NCBI GenBank assembly: GCA_016213335.1
Contig: JACRAQ010000010.1
Span: 1-45,230 of the forward strand
Source: Nitrosomonadales bacterium
GTDB taxonomy: Bacteria; Pseudomonadota; Gammaproteobacteria; Burkholderiales; Gallionellaceae
Reading direction: 5' to 3'
Length of the DNA: 45,230 nucleotides
Each line of letters begins with the position of its first letter. Within the stretch, counting starts at the first letter, position 1. Both the position numbers and the translations under genes were made by a program. Below are positions 7,923 to 18,704 of the stretch, piece by piece. Below the pieces are notes generated by a model. It was given only the letters and a program-made list of their open reading frames with translations. It did no database searches and was not told where the DNA came from.

Positions 7923-8684
7923 GTGAAAGGCGTAACCCCATGGGCGATGCTGCTGGCAGCCGGTCGCGGCGAGCGTATGCGCCCGCTCACCGACCATACA
8001 CCCAAACCTTTGCTGGATGCGGGCGGCAAGCCGCTGATCGTCTGGCATATCGAGAAATTGGTGCGGGCGGGCCTCACGGACATGGTTATCAATCACGCGC
8101 ACCTCGGCACACAGTTCGAAAGCGCGCTGGGGAACGGCAGCCGCTTCGGTGCGCACATCCGCTATTCGCCGGAGCCGCCGGGCGCACTGGAAACCGCAGG
8201 CGGTATTGCCAACGCCTTGCCGCTGTTGTGCTCCCTCCGCTCTCCGGGAGAGGAGGGAGATGAGCCCTTCGCCGTCATCAATAGCGATATTTACTGCGAC
8301 TATGATTTTTCCCGTTTGCCCGGCATTGCAGCCCGGCTTGCCGCCAGCAGCGATCTTGCCCATCTGGTGCTCGTCAATAATCCGGCGCACCATCCGGGAG
8401 GCGATTTCCTTTTGCATGACGGACGCGTTATTCCGGAGGGGCAACAAGCCAGCAGCCTTGCGAAACTGACATTCAGCGGCATCGGCATTTACCGGCCCGC
8501 GCTGTTTGCCCACATCGTGCGCGGCAGCGCTGCCCCGCTCGCGCCCCTGCTGCGTGCGCAAATCGCGCTGGGCAAGGTGAGCGGGGAACATTTCGCGGGC
8601 CGCTGGGTGGATGTGGGCACGCCGCAGCGCCTGGATGAGCTCGACAAGCTGCTGCGCGCAACGCACAATGATGTCCATGTTTGA
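7923..8684 (+). CDS. murU: N-acetylmuramate alpha-1-phosphate uridylyltransferase (MurU-like)
   Basis: MurU converts MurNAc-1-phosphate and UTP to UDP-MurNAc, the second step after AmgK. The 253-aa nucleotidyltransferase starts at a GTG preceded by GAGGGAG, and has the signature LAAGRGERMRPLT at about 10-22, then HTPKPLL, ETAGGIANALP, VINSDIYCDYDF and a C-terminal KVSGEHFAGRWVDVGT. A stretch of about nine residues (CSLRSPGEE) between LPLL and GDEPF has no counterpart in the Pseudomonas-type MurU I recall, and is encoded by a palindrome (8231-8259). The 3' end overlaps the start of pepP. Confidence 0.9.
   Translation: MKGVTPWAMLLAAGRGERMRPLTDHTPKPLLDAGGKPLIVWHIEKLVRAGLTDMVINHAHLGTQFESALGNGSRFGAHIRYSPEPPGALETAGGIANALPLLCSLRSPGEEGDEPFAVINSDIYCDYDFSRLPGIAARLAASSDLAHLVLVNNPAHHPGGDFLLHDGRVIPEGQQASSLAKLTFSGIGIYRPALFAHIVRGSAAPLAPLLRAQIALGKVSGEHFAGRWVDVGTPQRLDELDKLLRATHNDVHV
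8231..8259. repeat. Palindromic repeat inside the murU coding sequence
   Basis: CTCCCTC (8231-8237) and CTCTCC (8240-8245) pair with GGAGAG (8247-8252) and GAGGGAG (8253-8259), leaving CG unpaired and G as the centre. It is of the same CTCCC/GGGAG type as the repeats just upstream of murU and the one at the end of the M48 protease gene. It keeps the murU frame open. Confidence 0.65.
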
Positions 8685-9981
8685 TCCCGCACCCTACGCC
8701 AGGCGCCGCGCCTGCCTCATCAGCCAGATGCGGCGTGGCATCGCCGTCATTCCGACCGCGCCGGAAGCGGCGCGCAACGGCGGCACCCACTATCCCTACC
8801 GTTTCGACAGCCACTTCTATTACCTCACCGGCTTCGATGAGCCAGAGGCCGTGCTGGTGCTGGTGGCGGGGGATGCCCCGCAATCCATCCTGTTCTGCCG
8901 CGAAAAAAACAGGGAGCGTGAAGTATGGGACGGTTTCCGCTACGGCCCGGATGCCGCAAAAGAAAGTTTTGGTTTCGATGCCGCCTTTCCCATTGCTCAA
9001 CTGGATGAAAAACTCGTCGAGCTGATGGGCGGCCAGCCCGCGCTGCTCTACCCCGTCGGCCGCGATGCGGCTTGGGACACGCGCCTGCTGGGCCTGCGTA
9101 ACCGTGTGCAGGAAAAGGCGCGCAGCGGCGTCAGTGCGCCGGACGAAATCCGCGATGTGCGCGTTGCGCTGGACGAAATGCGCCTTATCAAGGAAGGCGC
9201 GGAGCTTGTCGTCATGCGCCGCGCCGCCGCCATCTCCGCCAATGCCCACGTCCGCGCCATGCGCGCCGCGCGCCCCGGCAGGATGGAATACGAAATCGAA
9301 GCGGAGCTGCTGCACGAGTTTTGCGCCAGCGGCGCGCGGTCACCGGCTTATCCACCCATCGTCGCGGGTGGCGGCAACGGTTGCGTGCTGCACTACACCG
9401 GCAACAGCGCGCCGCTCGGGGAAAGTGACCTGCTGCTGATTGATGCGGGCTGCGAAGTGGAAGGTTATGCCGCCGATATCACGCGCACATTTCCGGTAAA
9501 CGGCAAATTCGGTGCCGCACAGAAAGAAGTGTACGAAATCGTGTTGGCCGCTCAGGCTGCCGCCATTGCTGCCGCCCGCCCCGGCAGGCGCTGGAACGAA
9601 CCGCACGACGCCGCGCTACGCGTCATCGCACAAGGCCTGGTTGACCTCAAGCTGTGCAGCGGCAGCGTGGACAGCGTGCTGGAAAGCGAAAGCTACAAGC
9701 GTTATTACATGCACCGTACCGGCCACTGGCTCGGCCTGGATGTGCATGACGCCGGCGCCTATAAAGTGGCGGGTGAATGGCGCACGCTGCAACCGGGCAT
9801 GACCTTCACCGTTGAGCCCGGCTGCTATATCCGCGCTGCGGACGATGTGCCGCAAGCGTTGTGGAACATCGGCATACGTATCGAAGACGATCTGGCCATT
9901 ACTGCGGACGGTTGCGAAGTGCTGACCGAAGTTGCGCCGAAAACGGTAGCCGCAATTGAGGAACTGATGAAACCCCGCTAG
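8677..9981 (+). CDS. pepP: Xaa-Pro aminopeptidase (aminopeptidase P)
   Basis: PepP removes N-terminal residues preceding proline from peptides, in the cytoplasm. The 434-aa protein has the two-domain structure of the family: an N-terminal creatinase-like domain (FDSHFYYLTGFDEPEAVLVL) and a C-terminal pita-bread domain. The five metal ligands are visible: two Asp in LIDAGCEVEGYAADITRTFP, His in HWLGLDVHD, Glu in TVEPGCYI and Glu in IRIEDDL. The start is uncertain: ATGs at 8668, 8671 and 8677 all overlap the murU stop, and none has a clear ribosome binding site, suggesting translational coupling to murU. I chose 8677 for its FDPAPYARRR alignment with family N termini. Confidence 0.93.
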   Translation: MFDPAPYARRRACLISQMRRGIAVIPTAPEAARNGGTHYPYRFDSHFYYLTGFDEPEAVLVLVAGDAPQSILFCREKNREREVWDGFRYGPDAAKESFGFDAAFPIAQLDEKLVELMGGQPALLYPVGRDAAWDTRLLGLRNRVQEKARSGVSAPDEIRDVRVALDEMRLIKEGAELVVMRRAAAISANAHVRAMRAARPGRMEYEIEAELLHEFCASGARSPAYPPIVAGGGNGCVLHYTGNSAPLGESDLLLIDAGCEVEGYAADITRTFPVNGKFGAAQKEVYEIVLAAQAAAIAAARPGRRWNEPHDAALRVIAQGLVDLKLCSGSVDSVLESESYKRYYMHRTGHWLGLDVHDAGAYKVAGEWRTLQPGMTFTVEPGCYIRAADDVPQALWNIGIRIEDDLAITADGCEVLTEVAPKTVAAIEELMKPR

Positions 9982-9988
9982 CGGGGTT
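9971..9988. other. 18-bp perfect palindrome across the pepP stop codon
   Basis: AACCCCGCTAGCGGGGTT reads the same on both strands and includes the pepP TAG. It could form an RNA stem-loop, but only a short U-poor tract (GCTTTG) follows, so a weak terminator or an RNA-stability element is as far as the sequence goes. Confidence 0.45.
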
Positions 9989-10009
9989 GCTTTGAACCGC
10001 TCCGAAGCC

Positions 10010-10039
10010 TTGACCCGGCCGCGCCTGTTCCGCTAGAAT
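10010..10039 (+). promoter_or_regulatory. Predicted sigma-70 promoter for grxD
   Basis: A -35 box TTGACC (10010-10015) and a -10 box TAGAAT (10034-10039) are separated by 18 bp. The expected start of transcription is near 10046, leaving a leader of about 34 nt with GGGGGCG before the grxD ATG. Both boxes differ from consensus at one position. Confidence 0.6.
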
Positions 10040-10079
10040 TCCCGATGTAATTACTCAACTAAATTTGGGGGCGACGATC

Positions 10080-10388
10080 ATGAGCGTGCAAGAACTAATC
10101 AAACAGCAGGTAACCGGCCATCCCGTTGTGCTATACATGAAGGGGTCGCCAAAATTTCCCCAGTGCGGCTTTTCCGCCAATGCGGCGCGCATTCTGAATG
10201 CGCTCGGCGTAACGGATTACTTCAGCGTAGATGTGCTGCAAAATCAGGAAATACGTCAAGGAATCAAGGACTACGCCAATTGGCCGACGATTCCGCAACT
10301 GTACGTCAACGGCGAATTTGTCGGCGGTTCGGACATCATGTCGGAAATGTACCAGAGCGGCGAGTTGCAGAAGCTGCTGAAGGTATAG
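10080..10388 (+). CDS. grxD: Monothiol glutaredoxin (Grx4 family)
   Basis: Grx4-type glutaredoxins bind a [2Fe-2S] cluster with glutathione and move iron-sulfur clusters between proteins. The 102-aa protein has the single-cysteine CGFS active site in KGSPKFPQCGFSANA, the WPTIPQLYVNGEFVGGSDI segment that holds the cis-Pro and glutathione-binding residues, and the usual length. I chose the ATG at 10080, preceded by GGGGGCG, over a TTG at 10065. It is monocistronic, with its own promoter upstream and a terminator 140 bp downstream. Confidence 0.95.
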   Translation: MSVQELIKQQVTGHPVVLYMKGSPKFPQCGFSANAARILNALGVTDYFSVDVLQNQEIRQGIKDYANWPTIPQLYVNGEFVGGSDIMSEMYQSGELQKLLKV

Positions 10389-10449
10389 GCAAATAAAAAT
10401 ATATATAGGCCAGTGGCTATGCCGGTATATAGGCCATTTGGCATATAGG
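10384..10449 (+). repeat. AT-rich TATAGG repeat region after grxD
   Basis: TATAGG occurs four times in 66 bp (10384, 10404, 10428, 10444). The longer unit TATATAGGCCA is present twice (10402-10412, 10426-10436). Some copies can pair locally with TGGCTAT-like segments. The region is far more AT-rich than its surroundings. It lies in the 3' untranslated part of the grxD transcript before the terminator; no ORF is credible. Confidence 0.5.
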
Positions 10450-10525
10450 AATTCAACAGGGGGGGTGTTAGAGTGTTTCCGAAGCCATCAGAAGCTTCGA
10501 GTTTCTTGAAACTCTTCTCCTCCCT

Positions 10526-10553
10526 GGGCAACCGCAAGGTTGCCCGATTTTTT
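10526..10553 (+). terminator. Rho-independent terminator downstream of grxD
   Basis: An 8-bp perfect stem GGGCAACC (10526-10533) / GGTTGCCC (10538-10545) with a GCAA tetraloop is followed by GA and six T (10548-10553). It ends plus-strand transcription just before the argH stop codon on the other strand. Confidence 0.85.
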
Positions 10554-10558
10554 GCAGC

Positions 10559-11947
10559 TCATCCCAACAGATATTTCCGCGCGCGGGCAATCGCGGCTTC
10601 CACCTGTTGCGGCGCGGTGCCGCCGGTATGGTTGCGGCTGGCCAGCGAGCCTTCCAGCGTGAGCACGCCGTAAATGTCGTCCGCGATGCGGTCGGAGAAT
10701 TGTTTCAGTTCATCCAGGCCGAGATCGCTCAAATCGCATCCGCGCTGCTCGGCATAGCGCACCGCCAGCGCCACCGCTTCGTGCGCGTCACGGAACGGCA
10801 GCCCTTTCTTTACCAGATAATCGGCCAGGTCGGTGGCCGTGGCGTAGCCCTGTAAAGCCGCGTTGCGCATGGCATCCGGCTTGACGGTGATGCCGCCCAT
10901 CATCGCAGCGCAGACGCGCAGCGTCGCGGACAAGGTGTCCACGGTATCGAACAGCGGCTCCTTGTCTTCCTGGTTGTCCTTGTTATAGGCGAGCGGCTGG
11001 CCTTTCATCAGCGTCAACAGCGCCACCAGGTTGCCGTTGACGCGCCCGGTCTTGCCGCGCACCAGCTCCGGCACGTCCGGATTTTTTTTCTGCGGCATGA
11101 TGGAAGAGCCAGTGCAAAAGCGGTCGGCGATGTCAATGAAGCCGATGCGCGGGTTCATCCACAATATCAGTTCCTCCGACAAGCGCGATAAATGCATCAT
11201 GATCAGCGCCGCCGCCGCGCCAAACTCGATGGCGAAATCGCGGTCGGACACGGCGTCCAGCGAGTTTTCGCACACGCCGTCAAAATCCAGCAGCTCGGCC
11301 ACCATTTCGCGCTTGATCGGAAAGCTGGTGCCCGCCAGCGCCGCTGCGCCCAGCGGCAGGCGGTTGACACGGCGGCGCACATCGGCGAGACGCTCCGCAT
11401 CGCGCTTCAGCATCTCGAAATAGGCCATCAGGTGGTGCGCAACACTGACCGGCTGCGCCACCTGCAGGTGGGTGAAGCCCGGCATGATGGTGTGCGTGTG
11501 GTGTGCGGCCAGATCCACCAGCGCGGTTTGCAGGGATTTGATGAGGTCGAGCAGCTCGTCAATGGCGTGGCGCAAATACAGGCGCACGTCGGTTGCAACC
11601 TGGTCGTTGCGCGAACGTCCGGTGTGCAGGCGCTTTCCGGCATCGCCGATCAGCGCGATGAGGCGCTTTTCGATATTGAGGTGCACATCTTCCAGCTCGG
11701 TCAGCCAGACAAAATCGCCGATGATGATCTCGTTCTCTATTTGCGCCATGCCCCGGCGGATGTCGCTCAAGTCCTGTGCGGAGATGATGCCGCATGCCGC
11801 CAGCATTTGCGCGTGGGCCAGCGAGCCCCGGATGTCGAAAAGCGCCAGCCGTCGGTCAAATTCGACCGAGGCGGTATAGCGCTGCACCAATTCAGCCACT
11901 GGTTCGCCAAATCGGCCCGACCAACCTTGTTTGTCTTGCATCGTCAT
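10559..11947 (-). CDS. argH: Argininosuccinate lyase
   Basis: ArgH splits argininosuccinate into arginine and fumarate, the last step of arginine synthesis. The 462-aa protein has the family length, an N-terminal [19 protein letters not shown], the [13 protein letters not shown] loop, the conserved THLQVAQP histidine region and the fumarase/lyase signature [11 protein letters not shown] with the catalytic serine. A second ATG two codons in (11941) is an alternative start. It is divergent from the algZ-algR pair with only 15 bp between starts, so the two promoters must overlap the opposite genes. Confidence 0.97.
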   Translation of the reverse strand: MTMQDKQGWSGRFGEPVAELVQRYTASVEFDRRLALFDIRGSLAHAQMLAACGIISAQDLSDIRRGMAQIENEIIIGDFVWLTELEDVHLNIEKRLIALIGDAGKRLHTGRSRNDQVATDVRLYLRHAIDELLDLIKSLQTALVDLAAHHTHTIMPGFTHLQVAQPVSVAHHLMAYFEMLKRDAERLADVRRRVNRLPLGAAALAGTSFPIKREMVAELLDFDGVCENSLDAVSDRDFAIEFGAAAALIMMHLSRLSEELILWMNPRIGFIDIADRFCTGSSIMPQKKNPDVPELVRGKTGRVNGNLVALLTLMKGQPLAYNKDNQEDKEPLFDTVDTLSATLRVCAAMMGGITVKPDAMRNAALQGYATATDLADYLVKKGLPFRDAHEAVALAVRYAEQRGCDLSDLGLDELKQFSDRIADDIYGVLTLEGSLASRNHTGGTAPQQVEAAIARARKYLLG

Positions 11948-11962
11948 CGCCTCTTGTCCAGA

Positions 11963-13030
11963 ATGTGCGGTATTTTCAGAGAGCTACCCGGCGTGCAAAG
12001 TATAAATCAAAATACCCGGCCCGACGCGCTGCCCGATTTCCGCAGCCTCGGTGTCATGCTGCGCATCGTGCTGCTGGCAAACGGCATGGCGCTGCTGGCG
12101 GCGCTGGTGCAGGCCACATCGTGGCTGGACATCGCGGACCGCATGATAGTGATTTCCGCCCTGCTGCAGCCGCTGCTGCTGTCCTCCCTGCTGCTGCTGT
12201 TTGCCATCAACCCGCTGCTGGGGCGGCTGTCCTATTGGCGCGGCGCGGCGGTCGTGCTCCTGATGGTTGTGGCGGTAGCGCTGCCGGTATATCAGCTGAT
12301 CGAAAAACTATATGCCCCGGCCACCGGGTACGGTTCTTTCCATTTGTTGCGTTGCGCCCTGCTAAGCGCGACCGCTGCCGCCCTGCTGCTTGCCTATTTC
12401 AGGCTGCGCGCGCACGCGCTCTCCCCGGCCTTGCACGAGGCGCGGCTGCTGGCCTTGCAGGCGCGCATCCGGCCGCACTTCCTGTTCAACGGCATCAATG
12501 CCGTACTCGGTATCGTGCGCGCCAACCCCAAGCGCGCCGAGACTGCGCTGGAAGACATGGCCGACCTGTTTCGCGCAGCGATGGCGCACAGCGGCGACCT
12601 GGTGCCCACGCGCCAAGAAGTGGCGCTCGCGCGCCAATATCTTGCGCTGGAACAGATGCGCCTGGGGGAACGCCTCAAAGTGGACTGGCGCATAGAAGAA
12701 ATGCCGGGCGATGCGCTGATGCCGCCGCTGATGCTGCAACCGCTGCTGGAAAATGCCGTGTACCACGGTATCGAACCGCTGGCCTCGGGCGGCATCATCG
12801 TTGTCAGGCTGTACCGCAGCGGTGAAAAGATGCATATCGAAGTGCATAACCCGAGGCAGGAGCAGCCCGGACAGCACGCGGGCAACCGGATGGCGCTATC
12901 CAACATCCGCGAGCGGCTGGCCTTGCAGTTCGACGTCGAAGCCAGTTATTCTGTTGAAGCCGACCTGCATTCTTATCGCGTGCATATCGTGCTGCCCTAC
13001 GTCAAGGAGAACCCCGATGAGCATCGTTGA
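11963..13030 (+). CDS. algZ: LytS/AlgZ-type membrane sensor histidine kinase
   Basis: The 355-aa protein has four or so hydrophobic segments in its first half (for example [69 protein letters not shown]), then a His_kinase domain of the LytS/AlgZ class with the phosphoacceptor region [17 protein letters not shown] and an ATP-binding part ([29 protein letters not shown]). I took the ATG at 11963; the open frame upstream is antisense to argH. It overlaps the next gene by 14 bp. The argH / algZ-algR arrangement matches Pseudomonas, where AlgZR controls alginate and pili. The signal and targets here are unknown. Confidence 0.88.
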   Translation: MCGIFRELPGVQSINQNTRPDALPDFRSLGVMLRIVLLANGMALLAALVQATSWLDIADRMIVISALLQPLLLSSLLLLFAINPLLGRLSYWRGAAVVLLMVVAVALPVYQLIEKLYAPATGYGSFHLLRCALLSATAAALLLAYFRLRAHALSPALHEARLLALQARIRPHFLFNGINAVLGIVRANPKRAETALEDMADLFRAAMAHSGDLVPTRQEVALARQYLALEQMRLGERLKVDWRIEEMPGDALMPPLMLQPLLENAVYHGIEPLASGGIIVVRLYRSGEKMHIEVHNPRQEQPGQHAGNRMALSNIRERLALQFDVEASYSVEADLHSYRVHIVLPYVKENPDEHR

Positions 13031-13781
13031 ACTCCCCCTTACCATATTCATTGTGGATGACGAGCTGCCTGCGCGCAGCCGCCTGAAGGAGCTGCTCGCC
13101 GATTGCGCCGAGCAATTGCCGCTGGAAGTGGCCGGAGAAGCAGGCAACGGCCAGGAGGCGCTGGATAAATTATCCGATATTCACGCCGACGTGGTGCTGC
13201 TGGACATCCGCATGCCGCAAATGGACGGCATCGAACTGGCGCAACACCTCAACAAACTGCCCAAGCCGCCTGTCATCATTTTCACCACGGCTTACGACAA
13301 ATACGCCATCAATGCATTCGAGCAGCGCGCCATTGACTACCTGCTCAAGCCCATCCGTCTCGGCAGGCTGTTCGAGGCCCTTTCGCGCGCGCGTTCCGCC
13401 GTGCCGGTGCGCACCGAAGTGCTGCACGAGCTGCTCCCCGAGCCGCGCAAGAATTTATCCATTCACGAGCGCGGCAAGATATACCTCATCCCGATCGAGA
13501 AGGTGCTGTATCTGCGCGCCGAAATGAAATACATCACGGTGCGCACGCTGGAGCGCGAGTACCTGATCGAAGAGTCGCTGTCCACGCTGGAAAAGGAATT
13601 CGCCTTGCGCTTCGTGCGCATCCACCGCAACTGCCTGGTGGCGAAAGATGAAATCGAAGGCTTCGAAAAAGTGGTGGATGAAGAAGCCGGAGAAGCGCAC
13701 TGGGCGGTCAAACTCAAGGGAGTGAGCGAGCTGCTTCCGATCAGCCGCAGGCAGCAGTCCATCGTGAAAGAGTTCGGGTAA
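13017..13781 (+). CDS. algR: LytTR-family response regulator (AlgR-like)
   Basis: The 254-aa protein has a receiver domain (about 9-125) with the acidic pair in IVDDELPAR, the phosphoacceptor Asp in VVLLDIRMPQMDG and the Lys in DYLLKPIRL. A LytTR DNA-binding domain (about 150-250) follows, with IPIEKVLYLRAEMKYITVRT and FVRIHRNCLVAKDEI. AAGGAGA precedes the ATG, which lies inside the end of algZ, so the pair is probably translated together. Direct partner of the AlgZ-like kinase. Confidence 0.9.
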   Translation: MSIVELPLTIFIVDDELPARSRLKELLADCAEQLPLEVAGEAGNGQEALDKLSDIHADVVLLDIRMPQMDGIELAQHLNKLPKPPVIIFTTAYDKYAINAFEQRAIDYLLKPIRLGRLFEALSRARSAVPVRTEVLHELLPEPRKNLSIHERGKIYLIPIEKVLYLRAEMKYITVRTLEREYLIEESLSTLEKEFALRFVRIHRNCLVAKDEIEGFEKVVDEEAGEAHWAVKLKGVSELLPISRRQQSIVKEFG

Positions 13782-13976
13782 GGAGCGCCGGGTATCCAGG
13801 CGCCTGAAAAGTGTGCCGGGCGGGCTGGACGCAGAGGAGCAATGCCCGTAGTCCTTGCGGAAATTCCTGCCATGATGCAGGCGGTATCCCGGCAGCCCCG
13901 GAATGTGCCGCACGAAAACAGATTTTGAGATGCCCTTCCAGCGGTCTGGGTGAACAACGTCAGGCGGAAAGTGTGG

Positions 13977-14066
<90 letters not shown>

Positions 14067-14115
14067 GTGGGCGCGCATTTTACCAGCAATGCATTAAATC
14101 AGGCAGAATGTTCCC

Positions 14116-16867
<2,752 letters not shown>

Positions 16868-17291
16868 TTAGCCACAGAGAACACAGAGGTCACAGAGAAA
16901 TTCGCTTCACTCCACTGATCATTTGCTTCTCGCCAAAATTCAGCAGCAGCCCACGCTTCAAGCCCGTTGCTTTCAGATAAGAAAGCAATTGTGCCGTCGC
17001 CACTTCAGGCAGAGTTCGCAAGGATTTCACTTCGATGACGACTTCTTTTTCAACCAGCAAATCGAGCCGCTGCCCTTGGATCGCATGTTCTTTGTACATT
17101 ACGTCAACCGCCAATTGCCGCTCAAGAGCCAGCCCCACCAATTCCAACTCAATACATAGCGCTTCTTCATAGATAGATTCCAACAGCCCCGGCCCGAGTG
17201 TTTTGTGAACCTCTATCGCTGCAGCAATAATCTTCTCTGTCAGTTGGTCTGCCACGATTTTCTCTGTGACCTCTGTGTTCTCTGTGGCTAA
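16868..17291. mobile_element. 424-bp unit: GxxExxY gene bounded by perfect 33-bp inverted repeats
   Basis: The left repeat (16868-16900) and right repeat (17259-17291) are exact reverse complements over 33 bp, starting TTAGC outside. Each contains three tandem 9-mers: CACAGAGAA, CACAGAGGT, CACAGAGAA. The left copy supplies the TGA stop of the GxxExxY gene (16890-16892) and the right copy supplies the TAG stop of rarA (17288-17290) and sits directly upstream of the GxxExxY start. The unit splits the usual rarA-serS pair. No transposase is present and no clear target-site duplication is visible, so mobility is inferred. Confidence 0.65.
16890..17255 (-). CDS. GxxExxY family protein (PD-(D/E)XK nuclease-like fold)
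   Basis: The 121-aa protein has the family's naming motif in GLLESIYEEAL (about residues 23-33), preceded by IIAAAIEVHKTLGPG, and a nuclease-like core: GQRLDLLVEKEVVIEVKSL, giving the D...ExK pattern of PD-(D/E)XK enzymes, then a C-terminal LLNFGEK. Biochemical function of the family is not established to my knowledge. The start is a GTG just inside the right inverted repeat, whose CAGAGG may serve as ribosome binding site; the stop lies in the left repeat. Genes of this family are often isolated between housekeeping genes, as here. Confidence 0.85.
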   Translation of the reverse strand: MADQLTEKIIAAAIEVHKTLGPGLLESIYEEALCIELELVGLALERQLAVDVMYKEHAIQGQRLDLLVEKEVVIEVKSLRTLPEVATAQLLSYLKATGLKRGLLLNFGEKQMISGVKRISL

Positions 17292-18601
17292 TTCTTGTTT
17301 TTCGCTTTTGCATCCAGCTCGCGCAAATGCGCCAGCTTCTCCGCGATCTTTGCTTCCAATCCGCGCTCCGTCGGCTGGTAAAAACTCACCTCCGGCATAC
17401 CCTCGGGGAAATAGTTTTCCCCAGCCGCATAGCCTTCCGATTCGTCGTGCGCATAGCGGTAGCCTTTGCCGTATTCCAGTTCCTTCATCAGCCTGGTCGG
17501 CGCATTGCGCAGGTGCAGCGGCACCGGGCGCGACCCGTCACGTGACACGAAGGCGCGGGCAGCATTATACGCGACGTAGCCGGCGTTCGATTTGGCCGCA
17601 ACGGCGAAATAGATCACCGCCTGCGCCAGTGCCAGCTCGCCTTCCGGCGACCCCAGGCGCTCGTAAGTTTGCGCCGCTTCCAGCGCGATCTGCATGGCAC
17701 GCGGGTCGGCCAGCCCGATGTCCTCCCACGCCATGCGCACGATGCGCCGCGCCAGGTAGCGCGGGTCGGCGCCGCCGTCCAGCATGCGCACCAGCCAGTA
17801 CAGCGCGGCATCGGGGTCGGAGCCGCGCACCGATTTATGCAGCGCGGAGATCTGGTCGTAGAACGCTTCGCCGCCCTTGTCGAAACGGCGCAGGTTCTGC
17901 GCCAGCGTATTGTCGAGAAATGTGGCAGTGATATGCGTCACCCCGGCGGTCTGCGATGCGGTGCTTAACTGTTCCAGCACATTAAGCAGACGGCGCGCAT
18001 CGCCGTCGGCATAACCGATGATGCGCTCTTTTGCTGCAACGTCGAATGCCAATTCCGGCAAGGCCGCTTGCCGCGCACGTTCGAACAACTGCCCCAATTC
18101 AGCTTCGGACAGAGATTGCAGCACATACACCTGCGCCCGCGATAGCAGCGCGCTGTTCACCTCGAACGAGGGGTTTTCGGTCGTTGCGCCGATGAAGGTG
18201 ACCAGGCCCTGCTCGACAAAAGGCAGGAAGGCGTCCTGTTGCGACTTGTTGAAGCGGTGCACTTCGTCCACGAACAGGATGGTGTGGCGCCCGCCCTGCT
18301 GCAAGGTCAGCTCGGCTTGCGCGATGGCGTCGCGGATGTCCTTCACTCCGGACAGCACTGCCGACAGCGGCACGAATTCGGCATCGAAGGCTGATGCCAT
18401 CAGCCGCGCCAGCGTGGTTTTGCCCACGCCGGGCGGCCCCCACAGGATCATGGAGTGCAGCTTGCCGGATTCGAATGCCAGACGCAGCGGCCGGCCCGGC
18501 CCCAGCAAATGGGTTTGCCCGATGACTTCATCAATATGCTTCGGCCGCAACCGCTCGGCCAGCGGCGCGGCGGGGGCGTTGCGTGAAAAAAGATCCGGCA
18601 T
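17288..18601 (-). CDS. rarA: Replication-associated recombination protein A (MgsA/WRNIP1 family AAA ATPase)
   Basis: RarA acts at stalled replication forks and interacts with SSB. The 437-aa protein has the AAA core with Walker A GPPGVGKTT (about 55-63), Walker B ILFVDEVHRF, sensor region FIGATTENPSFEVN and a C-terminal tetramerisation domain (from about 270: ALYWLVRMLDGGADP). An N-terminal segment (LAERLRPKHIDEVIGQTHLL) is typical. The TAG stop lies inside the inverted repeat of the adjoining GxxExxY unit, so the last codons may have been altered by that insertion. Confidence 0.95.
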   Translation of the reverse strand: MPDLFSRNAPAAPLAERLRPKHIDEVIGQTHLLGPGRPLRLAFESGKLHSMILWGPPGVGKTTLARLMASAFDAEFVPLSAVLSGVKDIRDAIAQAELTLQQGGRHTILFVDEVHRFNKSQQDAFLPFVEQGLVTFIGATTENPSFEVNSALLSRAQVYVLQSLSEAELGQLFERARQAALPELAFDVAAKERIIGYADGDARRLLNVLEQLSTASQTAGVTHITATFLDNTLAQNLRRFDKGGEAFYDQISALHKSVRGSDPDAALYWLVRMLDGGADPRYLARRIVRMAWEDIGLADPRAMQIALEAAQTYERLGSPEGELALAQAVIYFAVAAKSNAGYVAYNAARAFVSRDGSRPVPLHLRNAPTRLMKELEYGKGYRYAHDESEGYAAGENYFPEGMPEVSFYQPTERGLEAKIAEKLAHLRELDAKAKNKN

Positions 18602-18704
18602 GGTAGCGGCGCCAGCTATTTAACCTGCAGAGCAAACACATCCAGCATGCTATTCGGCGATAGCGCGGTCAGCCAATTCTTTGCGATGGGAATCCGGTGC
18701 CTCA

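Noticed and set aside
11192-11962. An upstream extension of the AlgZ-like frame.
   Set aside because: It lies wholly antisense to argH and lacks family similarity; the ATG at 11963 gives a normal AlgZ-type protein.
13782-13976. Interval between algR and the tRNA-Ser gene.
   Set aside because: Only short shadow frames; a CAGGCGCCTG palindrome is present but has no T run and no clear role.
18602-18704. Gap between rarA and the DUF2130 gene.
   Set aside because: About 100 bp with no convincing ORF, promoter or terminator.
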